A stretch of 64,000 nt of DNA. Source: Pirellulaceae bacterium. GTDB lineage: Bacteria; Planctomycetota; Planctomycetia; Pirellulales; Pirellulaceae. A model generated the notes under the pieces. That model was not told where the DNA came from. It did no database searches and was given only the letters and a program-made list of their open reading frames with translations. The position numbers and the translations under genes are program-made. Positions 9,415 to 18,327 of the stretch are shown here, one piece after another; position 1 is the first letter of the stretch; every line of letters starts with the position of its first letter. Location: assembly GCA_023382975.1 (NCBI GenBank), contig JAHDXO010000004.1, positions 1-64,000 on the forward strand, given 5' to 3'.

Positions 9415-10032
9415 ATGAATGGCAATTGGTGGTTGGTGCGCGGGGCAAGTTTGGCTGGCCTCGCCTTGCTGGTTCCTTTTGCCGGTTGCGGCACGGACGT
9501 CAGCGAAATGGCATCGTCGGTGCGGGACGCGGCAACGCAGGGTTTGGAAAAGGCGAAGGAAACGGCGGGCGACGTTTCGCGAAGCGTGTCCGACACGGTT
9601 CAAGGCGCCGCGGGCAGCCTGAGCGAAACCGCGGGGTTGGCGGGCAGCTTCAACTTGACCGTGGGCGAACCCCTGCAGACCGGCGGTTGTTACGCCACCT
9701 GCATCGCGCTGGGGCCGAACCGGCCCGCGATTCTGCAATTGCAGAGTTACCGGGATGTGGAAAGCGAATCGTATCCTTCGGTCTTCCTGCGAGCGTCAGT
9801 CGCCGCGCCGGACTTGAATTCGTTGGTGGGTCAAACCGTCGATGCGCAACTGTTCGTCAAGCGAAGTCTGAACGAGCCAACGCTGTACACTCGCGACGCG
9901 CCTGTCCAGTTGACCATCCGGGCCATCGAGGAAGGACTGCTGGTCGGCGAGATCGCCGGTGGTTCCCTCTCCAACCACGGATCGGCCGCTCCGACCGCTG
10001 TGTCCGGCAACTTCCGCAGCTTGATTCAGTGA
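9415..10032 (+). CDS. Putative lipoprotein of unknown function
   Basis: The ATG at 9415 follows a strong AGGGAGGT ribosome site. The 205-aa product has a lipoprotein signal with lipobox LVPFAGC (Cys25). Residues 30-75 form a helical Ala/Ser-rich segment with an apolipoprotein-like EKAKETAGDVSRSVSDTVQG pattern. A beta-rich domain (~80-205) follows, which I do not recognise. Its stop overlaps the ribosome site of the next gene, so the two are co-translated. An outer-membrane or periplasmic lipoprotein role is inference. Confidence 0.7.
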   Translation: MNGNWWLVRGASLAGLALLVPFAGCGTDVSEMASSVRDAATQGLEKAKETAGDVSRSVSDTVQGAAGSLSETAGLAGSFNLTVGEPLQTGGCYATCIALGPNRPAILQLQSYRDVESESYPSVFLRASVAAPDLNSLVGQTVDAQLFVKRSLNEPTLYTRDAPVQLTIRAIEEGLLVGEIAGGSLSNHGSAAPTAVSGNFRSLIQ

Positions 10033-10044
10033 GGAGACCCAGCC

Positions 10045-11940
10045 ATGAGTGACAGCATGCGACAGAACGCGAACACCGAATCCACGCAATTCAAATCCGG
10101 GCCCGTGGGGCTTCGGATCGGGGCGCCACCCATCTGCTTGATCGGGTACGCCTGGGTGATCATTGCGACGTTGAACCTGGCCGTCCACACCGCCGCGCTG
10201 GCCAATCCCAGCACCTCCGATCCGCACGCGGCTTTGGCGGTCCACGACCTGTGGGGAGAGCCCACCGTCTTGAAGGAAGCCAACGGAGTCTACACGGCAG
10301 CTCGCAAGACGATGGAAGGAATCGTTGCCAGCCAGGGCAAAGCCGGTGCCAAGCAATTCTCGGAGGCTCACGTCTCGCTCCGCCGTCTGAGGCGACTGGG
10401 CCTCGATTTGCAGATCCAAGGCGAAACGGCGGGCATCGATTTCGCCATGCGGGCCGACGATCTGCTGAAGCAATGGAACGAAGCTCTTCAGGCGTTCAAG
10501 AACAACCCGGCCAACGCGGCGCAAATCAACAAGATTCGCCAGGTCGTTCCCGCGCAGCAGCAGAAAGCCAACATGGCGCTGCAGAACGCGCGAAAACTGA
10601 TGCGCGAGCAGCAGCCCCTCAAAGCGTACCTGTACCTGGAGGGAATCTTCGACGAAGTCACTTTCTACACGGAGTTTCTGTCGGCGCAGGAGTCCACGCC
10701 GCTACTGAGCGATTACCAGCGGCTGTTGCCGGAGATCGCTTCGGTGCGGCACCGGCAATTGCGCGATCAGGTTCTGGCGAAACTGGAACAGGCCGGCACT
10801 CCGCTCGTGCCCGACACGCAGACGTTGCTGGCGACGGTCTCGGCGGCGGCCAACGCCTTACAGTCGACGCCGACGGCCGACGTCGATGGCCAGCCGTTGA
10901 CCGGGCCGCAGTGCCTGGAGTCGTTCGTGCGCAAATGGCAAGGCATCCATCTGAACGCCCTGCGTTGCCGCGCCATCGATTGGGCACGGCGGTTGACGGT
11001 TCCCCAGTTGCCTTACCTGCCCGTTCCTCCCACGCCCAATCGGGTCGATGCCGATCAATATGCCGCCTTCAGCGCCCAGATGGTTTCGAGTTTGACGAGC
11101 ATCGTGGCAGCCGACGCCCAGCGCGCAACCGACAGCGAGGCGTCGCAATTGTACCCGCAGTACCTGACCGTCCTGGGAACCGTGCTGCCTCGCATGGCTG
11201 ACGACAAACTGGAGACCGCGGTCGGCGCGTCGCTGGAACAACTGGCGGCCAAGTCGCCGGAGTTGGCCAACCAAGTGACCGCGTACCGAGCCGCGACCGG
11301 CGAACTGCTGCGTTGGCGCGAGCGGGTAGCCGAGGAAGAAGCGGCTGCCCGGAACGGACAATTTCCCCCGAGCACGCCGGTGCTGGAGCAAGCATTCGGC
11401 AGCCGCGATGGATACCGCGGCTTGGTCGTGCCCCAACAGGTCGGATTCGAGGAAGCCAGGCTATTCGGGCATTGCCCCGAGGCTCTCATCGGCGCGCGGG
11501 ATCAAATCGTCGGTCGCACGCTACAAGTCGGAGACATCGCCGCGCTGTCGGGCGTCCCGATGGGCGTCGCCAAGTACGCGCAGCGACACTACGCTACACT
11601 ACCCGCGCCTGTGCTGACGGAAGCGATCGATTCGCTGCAACAGGATTTGCTGGTCAGCGACCAGACTCCGCCGTTGTCGTTGGCCGCCACGGTCGCCATC
11701 GCGTCGGCTCGGCAAGGTGACTACCTCGCAGCCGGCGGCACCGTCCAGGCCGTCTACATCGAGGGACTGGTTCCCAGATTTGCCGTCCTGCCGCCCGCTG
11801 CGCTGCCCATGACGCGTCTCGGCGCGCTCGAAAGCATCAAGAATGAAGGAGCGATTCTGCCTCACGTATTAGTGCGTCTGCAATTGGTTCCCTCGTGGAT
11901 CCGACATCGCTATTTCTTCGCCGAGATCCCGCAGTCCTAG
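10045..11940 (+). CDS. Membrane-anchored or exported protein of unknown function
   Basis: The 631-aa protein starts at ATG 10045 with GAGGAG upstream, 12 bases after the lipoprotein stop. A hydrophobic segment lies at ~31-52 (ICLIGYAWVIIATLNLAVHT), preceded by a polar ~30-residue N-terminus; it may be an uncleaved anchor or a long signal. The remainder is Gln/Ala-rich and helical, with a repeated LxxAxxxLxQ character and no catalytic motif I recognise. Close spacing with the lipoprotein suggests a shared envelope function, but the function is unknown. Confidence 0.65.
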   Translation: MSDSMRQNANTESTQFKSGPVGLRIGAPPICLIGYAWVIIATLNLAVHTAALANPSTSDPHAALAVHDLWGEPTVLKEANGVYTAARKTMEGIVASQGKAGAKQFSEAHVSLRRLRRLGLDLQIQGETAGIDFAMRADDLLKQWNEALQAFKNNPANAAQINKIRQVVPAQQQKANMALQNARKLMREQQPLKAYLYLEGIFDEVTFYTEFLSAQESTPLLSDYQRLLPEIASVRHRQLRDQVLAKLEQAGTPLVPDTQTLLATVSAAANALQSTPTADVDGQPLTGPQCLESFVRKWQGIHLNALRCRAIDWARRLTVPQLPYLPVPPTPNRVDADQYAAFSAQMVSSLTSIVAADAQRATDSEASQLYPQYLTVLGTVLPRMADDKLETAVGASLEQLAAKSPELANQVTAYRAATGELLRWRERVAEEEAAARNGQFPPSTPVLEQAFGSRDGYRGLVVPQQVGFEEARLFGHCPEALIGARDQIVGRTLQVGDIAALSGVPMGVAKYAQRHYATLPAPVLTEAIDSLQQDLLVSDQTPPLSLAATVAIASARQGDYLAAGGTVQAVYIEGLVPRFAVLPPAALPMTRLGALESIKNEGAILPHVLVRLQLVPSWIRHRYFFAEIPQS

Positions 11941-12306
11941 TGCCAGCGTCAGCTTTCCCGCAGCCGAAATCGCGAGAATGCGGATGGAAACTGCGGAATC
12001 CGATGTCTCAAGACCTCGGATTCCCTGCGGGTTTGCACAGAATTTCGCAAGCTGACGATCGAGCACCCGGTTGCGATTATAACGGCTGTACATTCTGTGT
12101 GTCTTGCGCAGGCACCCGATTGTTCCTGCGCTTCCTAAACAACAGATCCGGTTTATTGGTCGCCTCCGTGACACCGATGTTAGTCTGTGACGTTTAGCGA
12201 TAGCAGGCAATTAGCGGAACGCAATCGGTCTGCGCGGTCTCTGAGGATTCAGGCGCTCTGGCGTGCCTGGGACCGTGTGGTCTGACCTTGATCGTTCTGT
12301 TCCGAG
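11941..12306. other. Intergenic stretch, 366 bases
   Basis: No gene was seen. The stretch is richer in A and T than its neighbours and must carry the promoter of the phosphatase gene. A TATAAC-like element at 12078-12083 lacks a convincing partner at -35. Confidence 0.35.
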
Positions 12307-12315
12307 GTGACCACC

Positions 12316-13872
12316 GTGACGCAAAAGATACCGAGCTACTTGAAGTTGCACATCGAGAGTGCGGCACCAAGAGATCACGAGCCGCGTGAGGACATCCCGG
12401 GGTTGAACCGGCTGTGCGAGGCTTTTCACGAGGCGACCGGATTGACGCTGGAGGTCAGCGCGAAGGACACATCGGCTCCAGCACCGCTGCGGCTCAGCGC
12501 CGCGCTGGACGACGATGCGCGGCTGACGTCGCAGCAACGGCAATTGGATTCCCCGGACGGACGGAAACAGGAACACCGGGAGCTGACGGCCTTCGAATCG
12601 TTGGCCGCGTCCATCCAGGACATCCTGCAGCAGTTTCAGCAGACTCGAGTTGCGTTGTGGCACCGCGAGGCGGAATTGGCCGCCGGCGTGCCGGTCACCC
12701 AGCATCCGGACGAGCAACTGCATTTGGCCGCTCGGTTGGAAGCGGTACTGAAAGCCGGTGCGAGGTCGGTGGGCTGCCAGGCGTCCGCGGCGTACCTGCT
12801 GGACGAAACCAGCCGGCACTTGAAGCTGCGCGCGTGCTGGGGTCTGCCCAAGAGTCGCTTCCTCGATCCGCCTCGTCCCTTGCGCGGTGCGGCGGCGGAC
12901 CTGGAGGCGCTGGTCGGGCACGCAGTGGTGTTGGAAGACACGGCCTTGTTGGCGGACTGGAACGTTCCGGAGGAATTCCGTTCGGCCGCCTGCGTGCCGA
13001 TTTCCACTCCCACGACTCCGTTGGGCACCCTGTGGGTATACTGCGACCATCCGCGCGAATTCACGACGGAAGAGTCGAGCTTGTTGGAGATCGTCTCCGG
13101 CAGGATCGCGGCCGACCTGGAGCGGGAGATGCTCTTGCAGCAGACGCTGGACGTCCGTTCGATCCAGCGGCAGTTGCGCTACGCATCCCAATGGCAAGAC
13201 AACCGCCTGCCGCGGATCAAGCCGATGCTCAACGGGTGGCAGATCGCCGGCCGAACCACTCAGGGCGACCACCTGGGCGGGGACTTCCATGATTGGTTCG
13301 TGCTGCCCGACGGCGCATTGGCCGTCGTGGTCGGCGACGCCCAAGGCAAACTGGTCGAGGCCGGTCTGACGGCCGCGGCCCTGCATACGGCCGTCAAGGC
13401 GCATGCCAATTACCGGCACAGCGCCCAGCAGTTGGTCGAGCGGGTCAACGAGACGCTGTGGGCCGCCTCGGCGGGCGATCAATTCGCCTCGTTGTTCTAC
13501 GCGTTGCTCCAGCCGGATACCGGAAGGCTCGAATGCGCCGCGGCAGGACACGTGTACGCGTCGGCCGTGGGGCGACAACTCCGACCGTTGGCGGCGGCCG
13601 AGGAATCGCCGCTCGGCACGCAGCCCGACGCCGTTTATCCAGTCCAGATCGAACATCTGGAGCCGAACGACTCGCTGGTCGTCTTCAGCGAAGGATACAA
13701 GCGATCGCTGAAGCCGGGCAAGGCGAAGACGCTGTGGCGGCTGGTGGATCGCCATCACGATCTGTCCGCAGACGACTTGACCGACCGGCTCGAAGAATTC
13801 GCCGTTCAGAACGCCCGCGACGACGCCGCCGAGGACCGGACGTTGCTGGTCATCAAACGGTCGAAGACGTAA
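12316..13872 (+). CDS. GAF domain-containing SpoIIE/PP2C-type serine phosphatase
   Basis: GTG 12316 is chosen because GAGGTGA sits five bases upstream; the GTG at 12307 lies inside that site. The ~518-aa protein has a variable N-terminus, a GAF sensor domain (~130-265) and a SpoIIE phosphatase domain (~290-515). SpoIIE landmarks are GGDFHDWF, VVVGDAQGK, FASLFYALLQPDTGRLECAAAGH and EDRTLLVI. The usual TDG metal-site motif reads SEG (in LVVFSEGYKRS), so one acidic ligand is Glu rather than Asp. Members of this group dephosphorylate anti-sigma-factor antagonists in partner-switching pathways. No anti-sigma or STAS gene is adjacent, so the target is unknown. Confidence 0.85.
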   Translation: MTQKIPSYLKLHIESAAPRDHEPREDIPGLNRLCEAFHEATGLTLEVSAKDTSAPAPLRLSAALDDDARLTSQQRQLDSPDGRKQEHRELTAFESLAASIQDILQQFQQTRVALWHREAELAAGVPVTQHPDEQLHLAARLEAVLKAGARSVGCQASAAYLLDETSRHLKLRACWGLPKSRFLDPPRPLRGAAADLEALVGHAVVLEDTALLADWNVPEEFRSAACVPISTPTTPLGTLWVYCDHPREFTTEESSLLEIVSGRIAADLEREMLLQQTLDVRSIQRQLRYASQWQDNRLPRIKPMLNGWQIAGRTTQGDHLGGDFHDWFVLPDGALAVVVGDAQGKLVEAGLTAAALHTAVKAHANYRHSAQQLVERVNETLWAASAGDQFASLFYALLQPDTGRLECAAAGHVYASAVGRQLRPLAAAEESPLGTQPDAVYPVQIEHLEPNDSLVVFSEGYKRSLKPGKAKTLWRLVDRHHDLSADDLTDRLEEFAVQNARDDAAEDRTLLVIKRSKT

Positions 13873-13942
13873 CGCGACCTCGCAAGAATGACTTGATCAA
13901 GACTTGCTTTCGCACCGAGGCCGCAGAGTACCATCATCCCTG

Positions 13943-14010
13943 ATCTTTCACCTAATCTCTCGCTTAATCTCTTACGACTTCCTTGGAGCCGGGGAGATTA
14001 GGTGAAAGAT
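13943..14010. repeat. 17-bp perfect inverted repeat
   Basis: ATCTTTCACCTAATCTC at 13943-13959 is exactly complementary to GAGATTAGGTGAAAGAT at 13994-14010, with a 34-base spacer. It lies between the phosphatase stop and the flavodoxin start. It could be a transcription terminator stem, a regulatory stem-loop or a small mobile repeat; there is no T-run after it. Confidence 0.7.
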
Positions 14011-14080
14011 GAAGTGAAGAGTTTGGGCTTTGGATACCGGCGTGGCCGGTTGGGTTTACGCCTACCGCTTGGAGCACCGC

Positions 14081-14716
14081 ATGAAATCGATCCGCTGCCT
14101 GCTGCTGGTATGTTTCGTCCTGCATCTGACGCTCGCCGCCCCGGTGCGGGCGGGCGATCCGGCGTCCGCGCCGACCTCCGACGCCCCGCGGGTCCGGGTT
14201 CTGGTCGCCTACCATTCGCTGCGCGGCAATACACGGCAGATGGCCGAAGCGGTGGCCGAAGGCGTCGCCAAGGTCGATGGGGCCGTGGCGACGGTCAAGC
14301 GGGTCGAAGACTGCACGAAGGAGGACTTGCAGGCGGCCGACGGGCTGATCCTGGGTTGTCCCACGTACTTCGCCAACATCCCCGGCGCGATGAAAGTGGT
14401 GATCGACGACTGGAACTGGAAGCTGAAGGTCGATTTCACCGACAAGGTGGGCGGCGCGTTCACGACCGGAGGCGGCCAAACCGGCGGCAAGGAGCACACG
14501 GCGATCTCGCTGCTGCTGTTCCTGCTAAACAACCGCATGGTGGTCGCCGGCCCGCTGTACGAAGACGAGGAAGGCGATGACAAATGGGGAGAACTGGGAT
14601 CGTCGGCGATGACCGGCCCCCTGGACCCGGGTGTCGGCAACAGTGAACTCGACGCCGCTCGCCGCTTGGGGGAACGCATCGCCCGAGTCGCCCGCAGGAT
14701 GAAAAGTCCCCGCTAG
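14081..14716 (+). CDS. Exported flavodoxin-like (WrbA-type) protein
   Basis: ATG 14081 with GGAG six bases upstream begins a Sec signal peptide (MKSIRCLLLVCFVLHLTLAA, then PVRAG). The 211-aa product then shows a flavodoxin fold: an FMN phosphate loop (YHSLRGNTRQMAEAVAEG), ADGLILGCPTYFANIPGAMK and a Gly-rich FTTGGGQTGGKE loop near the flavin ring. The family (flavodoxin/NAD(P)H:quinone reductase WrbA) is normally cytoplasmic, so the signal peptide is unusual. The longer frame from 14030 has no ribosome site. It is probably an extracytoplasmic FMN protein in electron transfer; the partner is unknown. Confidence 0.82.
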   Translation: MKSIRCLLLVCFVLHLTLAAPVRAGDPASAPTSDAPRVRVLVAYHSLRGNTRQMAEAVAEGVAKVDGAVATVKRVEDCTKEDLQAADGLILGCPTYFANIPGAMKVVIDDWNWKLKVDFTDKVGGAFTTGGGQTGGKEHTAISLLLFLLNNRMVVAGPLYEDEEGDDKWGELGSSAMTGPLDPGVGNSELDAARRLGERIARVARRMKSPR

Positions 14717-14827
14717 ATTGGCGGGCGGGTTGCATTCGGCTCGCGGAACGACTACGCTTTTCCATCGCATTTCGCCGTCGCGAAGTGCTTTCTGTTCTCC
14801 AGATTGCCGCCGGGAATTGCCAAAACC

Positions 14828-17800
14828 ATGCCTGCCATCCAACGTTTGCTGGTCGCCAACCGCAGTGAAATCGCCATTCGTGTCTTTCGCACCGCGCACG
14901 AATTGGGCATTCGGACCGTGGCCATGTACGCCTACGAGGACCGCTACGCCCTGCATCGGTTGAAGGCGGACGAATCGTACCAGATCGGCCGGCCTGGCGA
15001 GCCGATTCGGTCCTATTTGGACATCGAGGCGATTGTGGCGCTGGCCAAGCAGCACGACATCGACGCGATTCATCCGGGCTACGGGTTCCTGTCGGAAAGC
15101 GCGCCGCTGGCTCAGGCCTGCGCCGATGCGGGCATCACGTTTGTCGGTCCCCGCGTCGACACTTTGCAGCAGTTGGGCGACAAGATCAGCGCCCGCAAGA
15201 TCGCTCAGCAGGCCGGTGTTCCCGTGCTGAGCGGCAGCAGCGAACCGATCAGCGACGCGGCGGCGGGCATCGCAACGGCGACCAAGCTGGGATTCCCCGT
15301 GATGATCAAGGCGGCTCACGGCGGCGGCGGCCGAGGGATGAGGGCGGTCCACAGTGCGGAAGCGTTTCCGGATGCGTTCGAGATGGCTCAGCGCGAATCG
15401 TTGACCGCGTTCGGCAGCACCGACGTGTTTGTCGAAAAGTTGGTCAACCGGGCCCGCCACATCGAAGTCCAGTTGCTGGGCGACCGGCAGGGCAATCTGA
15501 TGCATCTGTACGAACGCGACTGCTCGGTCCAACGGCGACACCAGAAGGTGGTCGAAATCGCGCCGGCACCCAACCTTGACCCGAAGGTTCGCGAGGCGTT
15601 GTGCGAAGCCGCGTTGGCCATCGGCCGGGTGGTCAACTACGAAAACATCGGCACGGTCGAGTTCCTGCTGGACGCGGACTCGAACGAATTTTACTTCATC
15701 GAGGTCAATCCGCGGATCCAGGTTGAGCACACCGTCACCGAACAAGTGACCGGCATCGACATCGTCAAGACGCAGATCCTGATCGCCCAAGGCGCCGCGC
15801 TGACCGGTCCCGAGATCGGACTCACGTCGCAGGCCGAGATCCGCACCCACGGTTTCGCGGTCCAGTGCCGCGTGACCACCGAAGACGCGGCCAACGGCTT
15901 CCGGCCCGACTACGGCCGCATCGCGCATTACCGGTCCGCCTCGGGGATGGGCATCCGGCTGGATGCCGGAACCGCGTTCTCCGGCGCCGTGGTGTTTCCC
16001 TATTACGATTCCCTGCTGGTCAAAGTGACCGCCTGGGCTCGGCGTTTCAAGGATGCCACGATGCGGATGGAGCGCTGTCTGCGCGAGTTCCGCGTCCGCG
16101 GCGTGAAGACCAACATCCCGTTCCTGATCAAGCTGATGCTGCATCCGGAATTTCAGGCGGGCCAGTGTACGACCCGGTTCATCGACGAAACCCCCGGGCT
16201 GTTCGCGTTTCCGGAGCAGCGGGACCGGGCCACCAAGGTGCTGACCTACCTGGCGGAAACGACGATCAACGGCAATCCCCACGTCAAGGGTCGGCCTGTC
16301 AGCAAACGCCGCCTGCCGGCGCCCGTGCCGCAGGTCGATCCCAAGGCGCCGATCCCCGGCGGCTTGCGGCAGAAACTGAAGGAACTGGGCGCTGAGGCGT
16401 TCAGCCGCTGGATCTTGGAACAGAAGCGGCTGTTGATAACCGATACGACATTCCGCGATGCGCACCAGTCGCTGCTAGCCACCCGGCTGCGGACCCGAGA
16501 TCTGGTCAACATCGCCGACGCCTACGCCCGGTTGCTGCCCGACTTGTTTTCGATCGAGATGTGGGGTGGGGCCACCTTCGACACGTCGATGCGGTTTCTG
16601 AGCGAGTGCCCGTGGCAGCGTCTGGCGGAACTCCGCACCCGGATGCCGCACACGCTGTTCCAGATGCTGCTGCGCTCGTCGAACGCGGTCGGCTACACCA
16701 ACTATCCCGACAACATCGTCGAAGCGTTCGTCGACGAAGCGGCCGCGGCGGGCATCGACGTGTTCCGCATCTTCGACGCGTTGAACTGGATGCCCAACAT
16801 GCGGGTGGCCATGGACGCGGTGCTCAGGAGCGGCGCGATCTGCGAGGCGGCGATCTGCTACACGGGCGATATCCTCGATCCGGCTCGAACGAAGTACGAC
16901 CTGAAATACTACGTGGACCTGGCCAAGCAACTCGAAAAGATGGGCGCCCACATCCTGGCCATCAAGGATATGGCCGGCTTGTGCAAGCCCTACGCGGCCA
17001 AACTGCTGGTCGAAACGCTCCGGCAGGAGATCGGCATCCCGATCCATTTCCACACGCACGACACGGCCGGTGTCCAGGCCGGCGCGATCCTGAAAGCGTC
17101 GGAGGCCGGCGCCCACATCGCGGACACCGCGATGGCTCCGCTGTCCGGCGGCACCTCGCAGCCCAATCTGAACACGCTGGTCGAAGCCCTCCGCTTCACC
17201 GACCGCGACACGGGACTTTGCGCCGACGCGATCGACTCGCTGGCCGTCTACTGGCGGGCGGTTCGCGAGTTTTACACGCCGTTCGAGAGCCCGACGCTGG
17301 CGGCCGGCGCCGACCTGTACCGCCACGAAATGCCCGGCGGCCAGTACACCAACCTGTTCGAACAGACGCGCGCGCTGGGCCTGGCCGACCGTTGGGAAGA
17401 AGTCTGCCGCGTCTATGCCGACGTGAATCAGTTGCTGGGCGATATCGTCAAGGTCACGCCGACTTCGAAGGCCGTCGGCGACATGGCCTTGTTCCTGGTC
17501 ACCAAGGATCTGACATGCGACGACGTGCTGGATGAATCGCGCGACATCGCATTTCCCCAGTCGGTCATCGACTTGGTCAACGGTCGCATGGGTCAGACGG
17601 TGGGTGGCTTCCCGTCGCTGGTGCGAGACCGGATACTGCGCGGCGAGAAGCCGCTGGAGGGCCGAGCCGGCGACCAACTGCCGCCGGCGGACTTCGATGC
17701 GGCGACGGCCAAGCTGACGTCGTTGCTGGGCCGCGAGCCGACGCGGCAGGAGGTGTTATCGCATCTGCTGTACCCCGCGGTTTTCGAGGACTTTGCTCAG

Positions 17801-18271
17801 CACCAACAGAAGTACACCGACACCAGCAGCCTGCCCACGCCTGCGTTCTTCTTCGGTTTGGAGCAGAACGAAGAGATCGCCGTGGAACTGGAGGTCGGCA
17901 AGATGCTGTACGTCAAGTTCCTGACGTCCAGCGATCCGCATGACGACGGCACGCGGACCGTGTTCTTCGAACTCAACGGTCAACCGCGGCACGTCACCGT
18001 GGTCGATCAATCGCTGGTCGAGAAAGGCACGCGAAGCAAGAAGGCCGATCCGGGCGACGACCGGCAGGTAGGCGCCAGCATGCCGGGCATGGTGGCCAGC
18101 GTGGCGGTCCGCCCCGGGGACCAAATCGCCAAGGGGCAGAAACTGCTGATGCTGGAGGCCATGAAGATGCAGACGACCATCGTCGCCCAGCGCGACGGCA
18201 AGGTTCAAGACGTCCTGATCAAACCCGGCAGCCAAGTGGAAACCGGCGACCTGCTGCTTCGCTTCGAATAG
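14828..18271 (+). CDS. pyc: Pyruvate carboxylase
   Basis: The 1147-aa single-chain enzyme carboxylates pyruvate to oxaloacetate with ATP and bicarbonate, an anaplerotic step in the cytoplasm. The biotin carboxylase domain comes first (ANRSEIAIRVFRTAHELG, HPGYGFLSE, ATP-grasp loop HGGGGRGMR, EVNPRIQVEHTVTE). The carboxyltransferase domain follows from ~530 (DTTFRDAHQSLLATRLR, FEMWGGATFD-like FSIEMWGGATFDT, HTHDTAG). The biotinyl domain is C-terminal, with EAMKM and the biotinylated Lys at ~1113. Length and domain order match the alpha4 pyruvate carboxylase. ATG 14828 is preferred over an in-frame TTG at 14804. It converges on speA. Confidence 0.97.
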   Translation: MPAIQRLLVANRSEIAIRVFRTAHELGIRTVAMYAYEDRYALHRLKADESYQIGRPGEPIRSYLDIEAIVALAKQHDIDAIHPGYGFLSESAPLAQACADAGITFVGPRVDTLQQLGDKISARKIAQQAGVPVLSGSSEPISDAAAGIATATKLGFPVMIKAAHGGGGRGMRAVHSAEAFPDAFEMAQRESLTAFGSTDVFVEKLVNRARHIEVQLLGDRQGNLMHLYERDCSVQRRHQKVVEIAPAPNLDPKVREALCEAALAIGRVVNYENIGTVEFLLDADSNEFYFIEVNPRIQVEHTVTEQVTGIDIVKTQILIAQGAALTGPEIGLTSQAEIRTHGFAVQCRVTTEDAANGFRPDYGRIAHYRSASGMGIRLDAGTAFSGAVVFPYYDSLLVKVTAWARRFKDATMRMERCLREFRVRGVKTNIPFLIKLMLHPEFQAGQCTTRFIDETPGLFAFPEQRDRATKVLTYLAETTINGNPHVKGRPVSKRRLPAPVPQVDPKAPIPGGLRQKLKELGAEAFSRWILEQKRLLITDTTFRDAHQSLLATRLRTRDLVNIADAYARLLPDLFSIEMWGGATFDTSMRFLSECPWQRLAELRTRMPHTLFQMLLRSSNAVGYTNYPDNIVEAFVDEAAAAGIDVFRIFDALNWMPNMRVAMDAVLRSGAICEAAICYTGDILDPARTKYDLKYYVDLAKQLEKMGAHILAIKDMAGLCKPYAAKLLVETLRQEIGIPIHFHTHDTAGVQAGAILKASEAGAHIADTAMAPLSGGTSQPNLNTLVEALRFTDRDTGLCADAIDSLAVYWRAVREFYTPFESPTLAAGADLYRHEMPGGQYTNLFEQTRALGLADRWEEVCRVYADVNQLLGDIVKVTPTSKAVGDMALFLVTKDLTCDDVLDESRDIAFPQSVIDLVNGRMGQTVGGFPSLVRDRILRGEKPLEGRAGDQLPPADFDAATAKLTSLLGREPTRQEVLSHLLYPAVFEDFAQHQQKYTDTSSLPTPAFFFGLEQNEEIAVELEVGKMLYVKFLTSSDPHDDGTRTVFFELNGQPRHVTVVDQSLVEKGTRSKKADPGDDRQVGASMPGMVASVAVRPGDQIAKGQKLLMLEAMKMQTTIVAQRDGKVQDVLIKPGSQVETGDLLLRFE

Positions 18272-18327
18272 CCTGCAGGCGTTCCATTCCGTTCCGCGAG
18301 ACGTCCCGGTGTCGGCCCGTGTTCGTC

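Noticed and set aside
12211-13758. A 515-codon minus-strand frame opposite the GAF-SpoIIE gene
   Set aside because: Antisense of a well supported gene with known motifs; no start signal.
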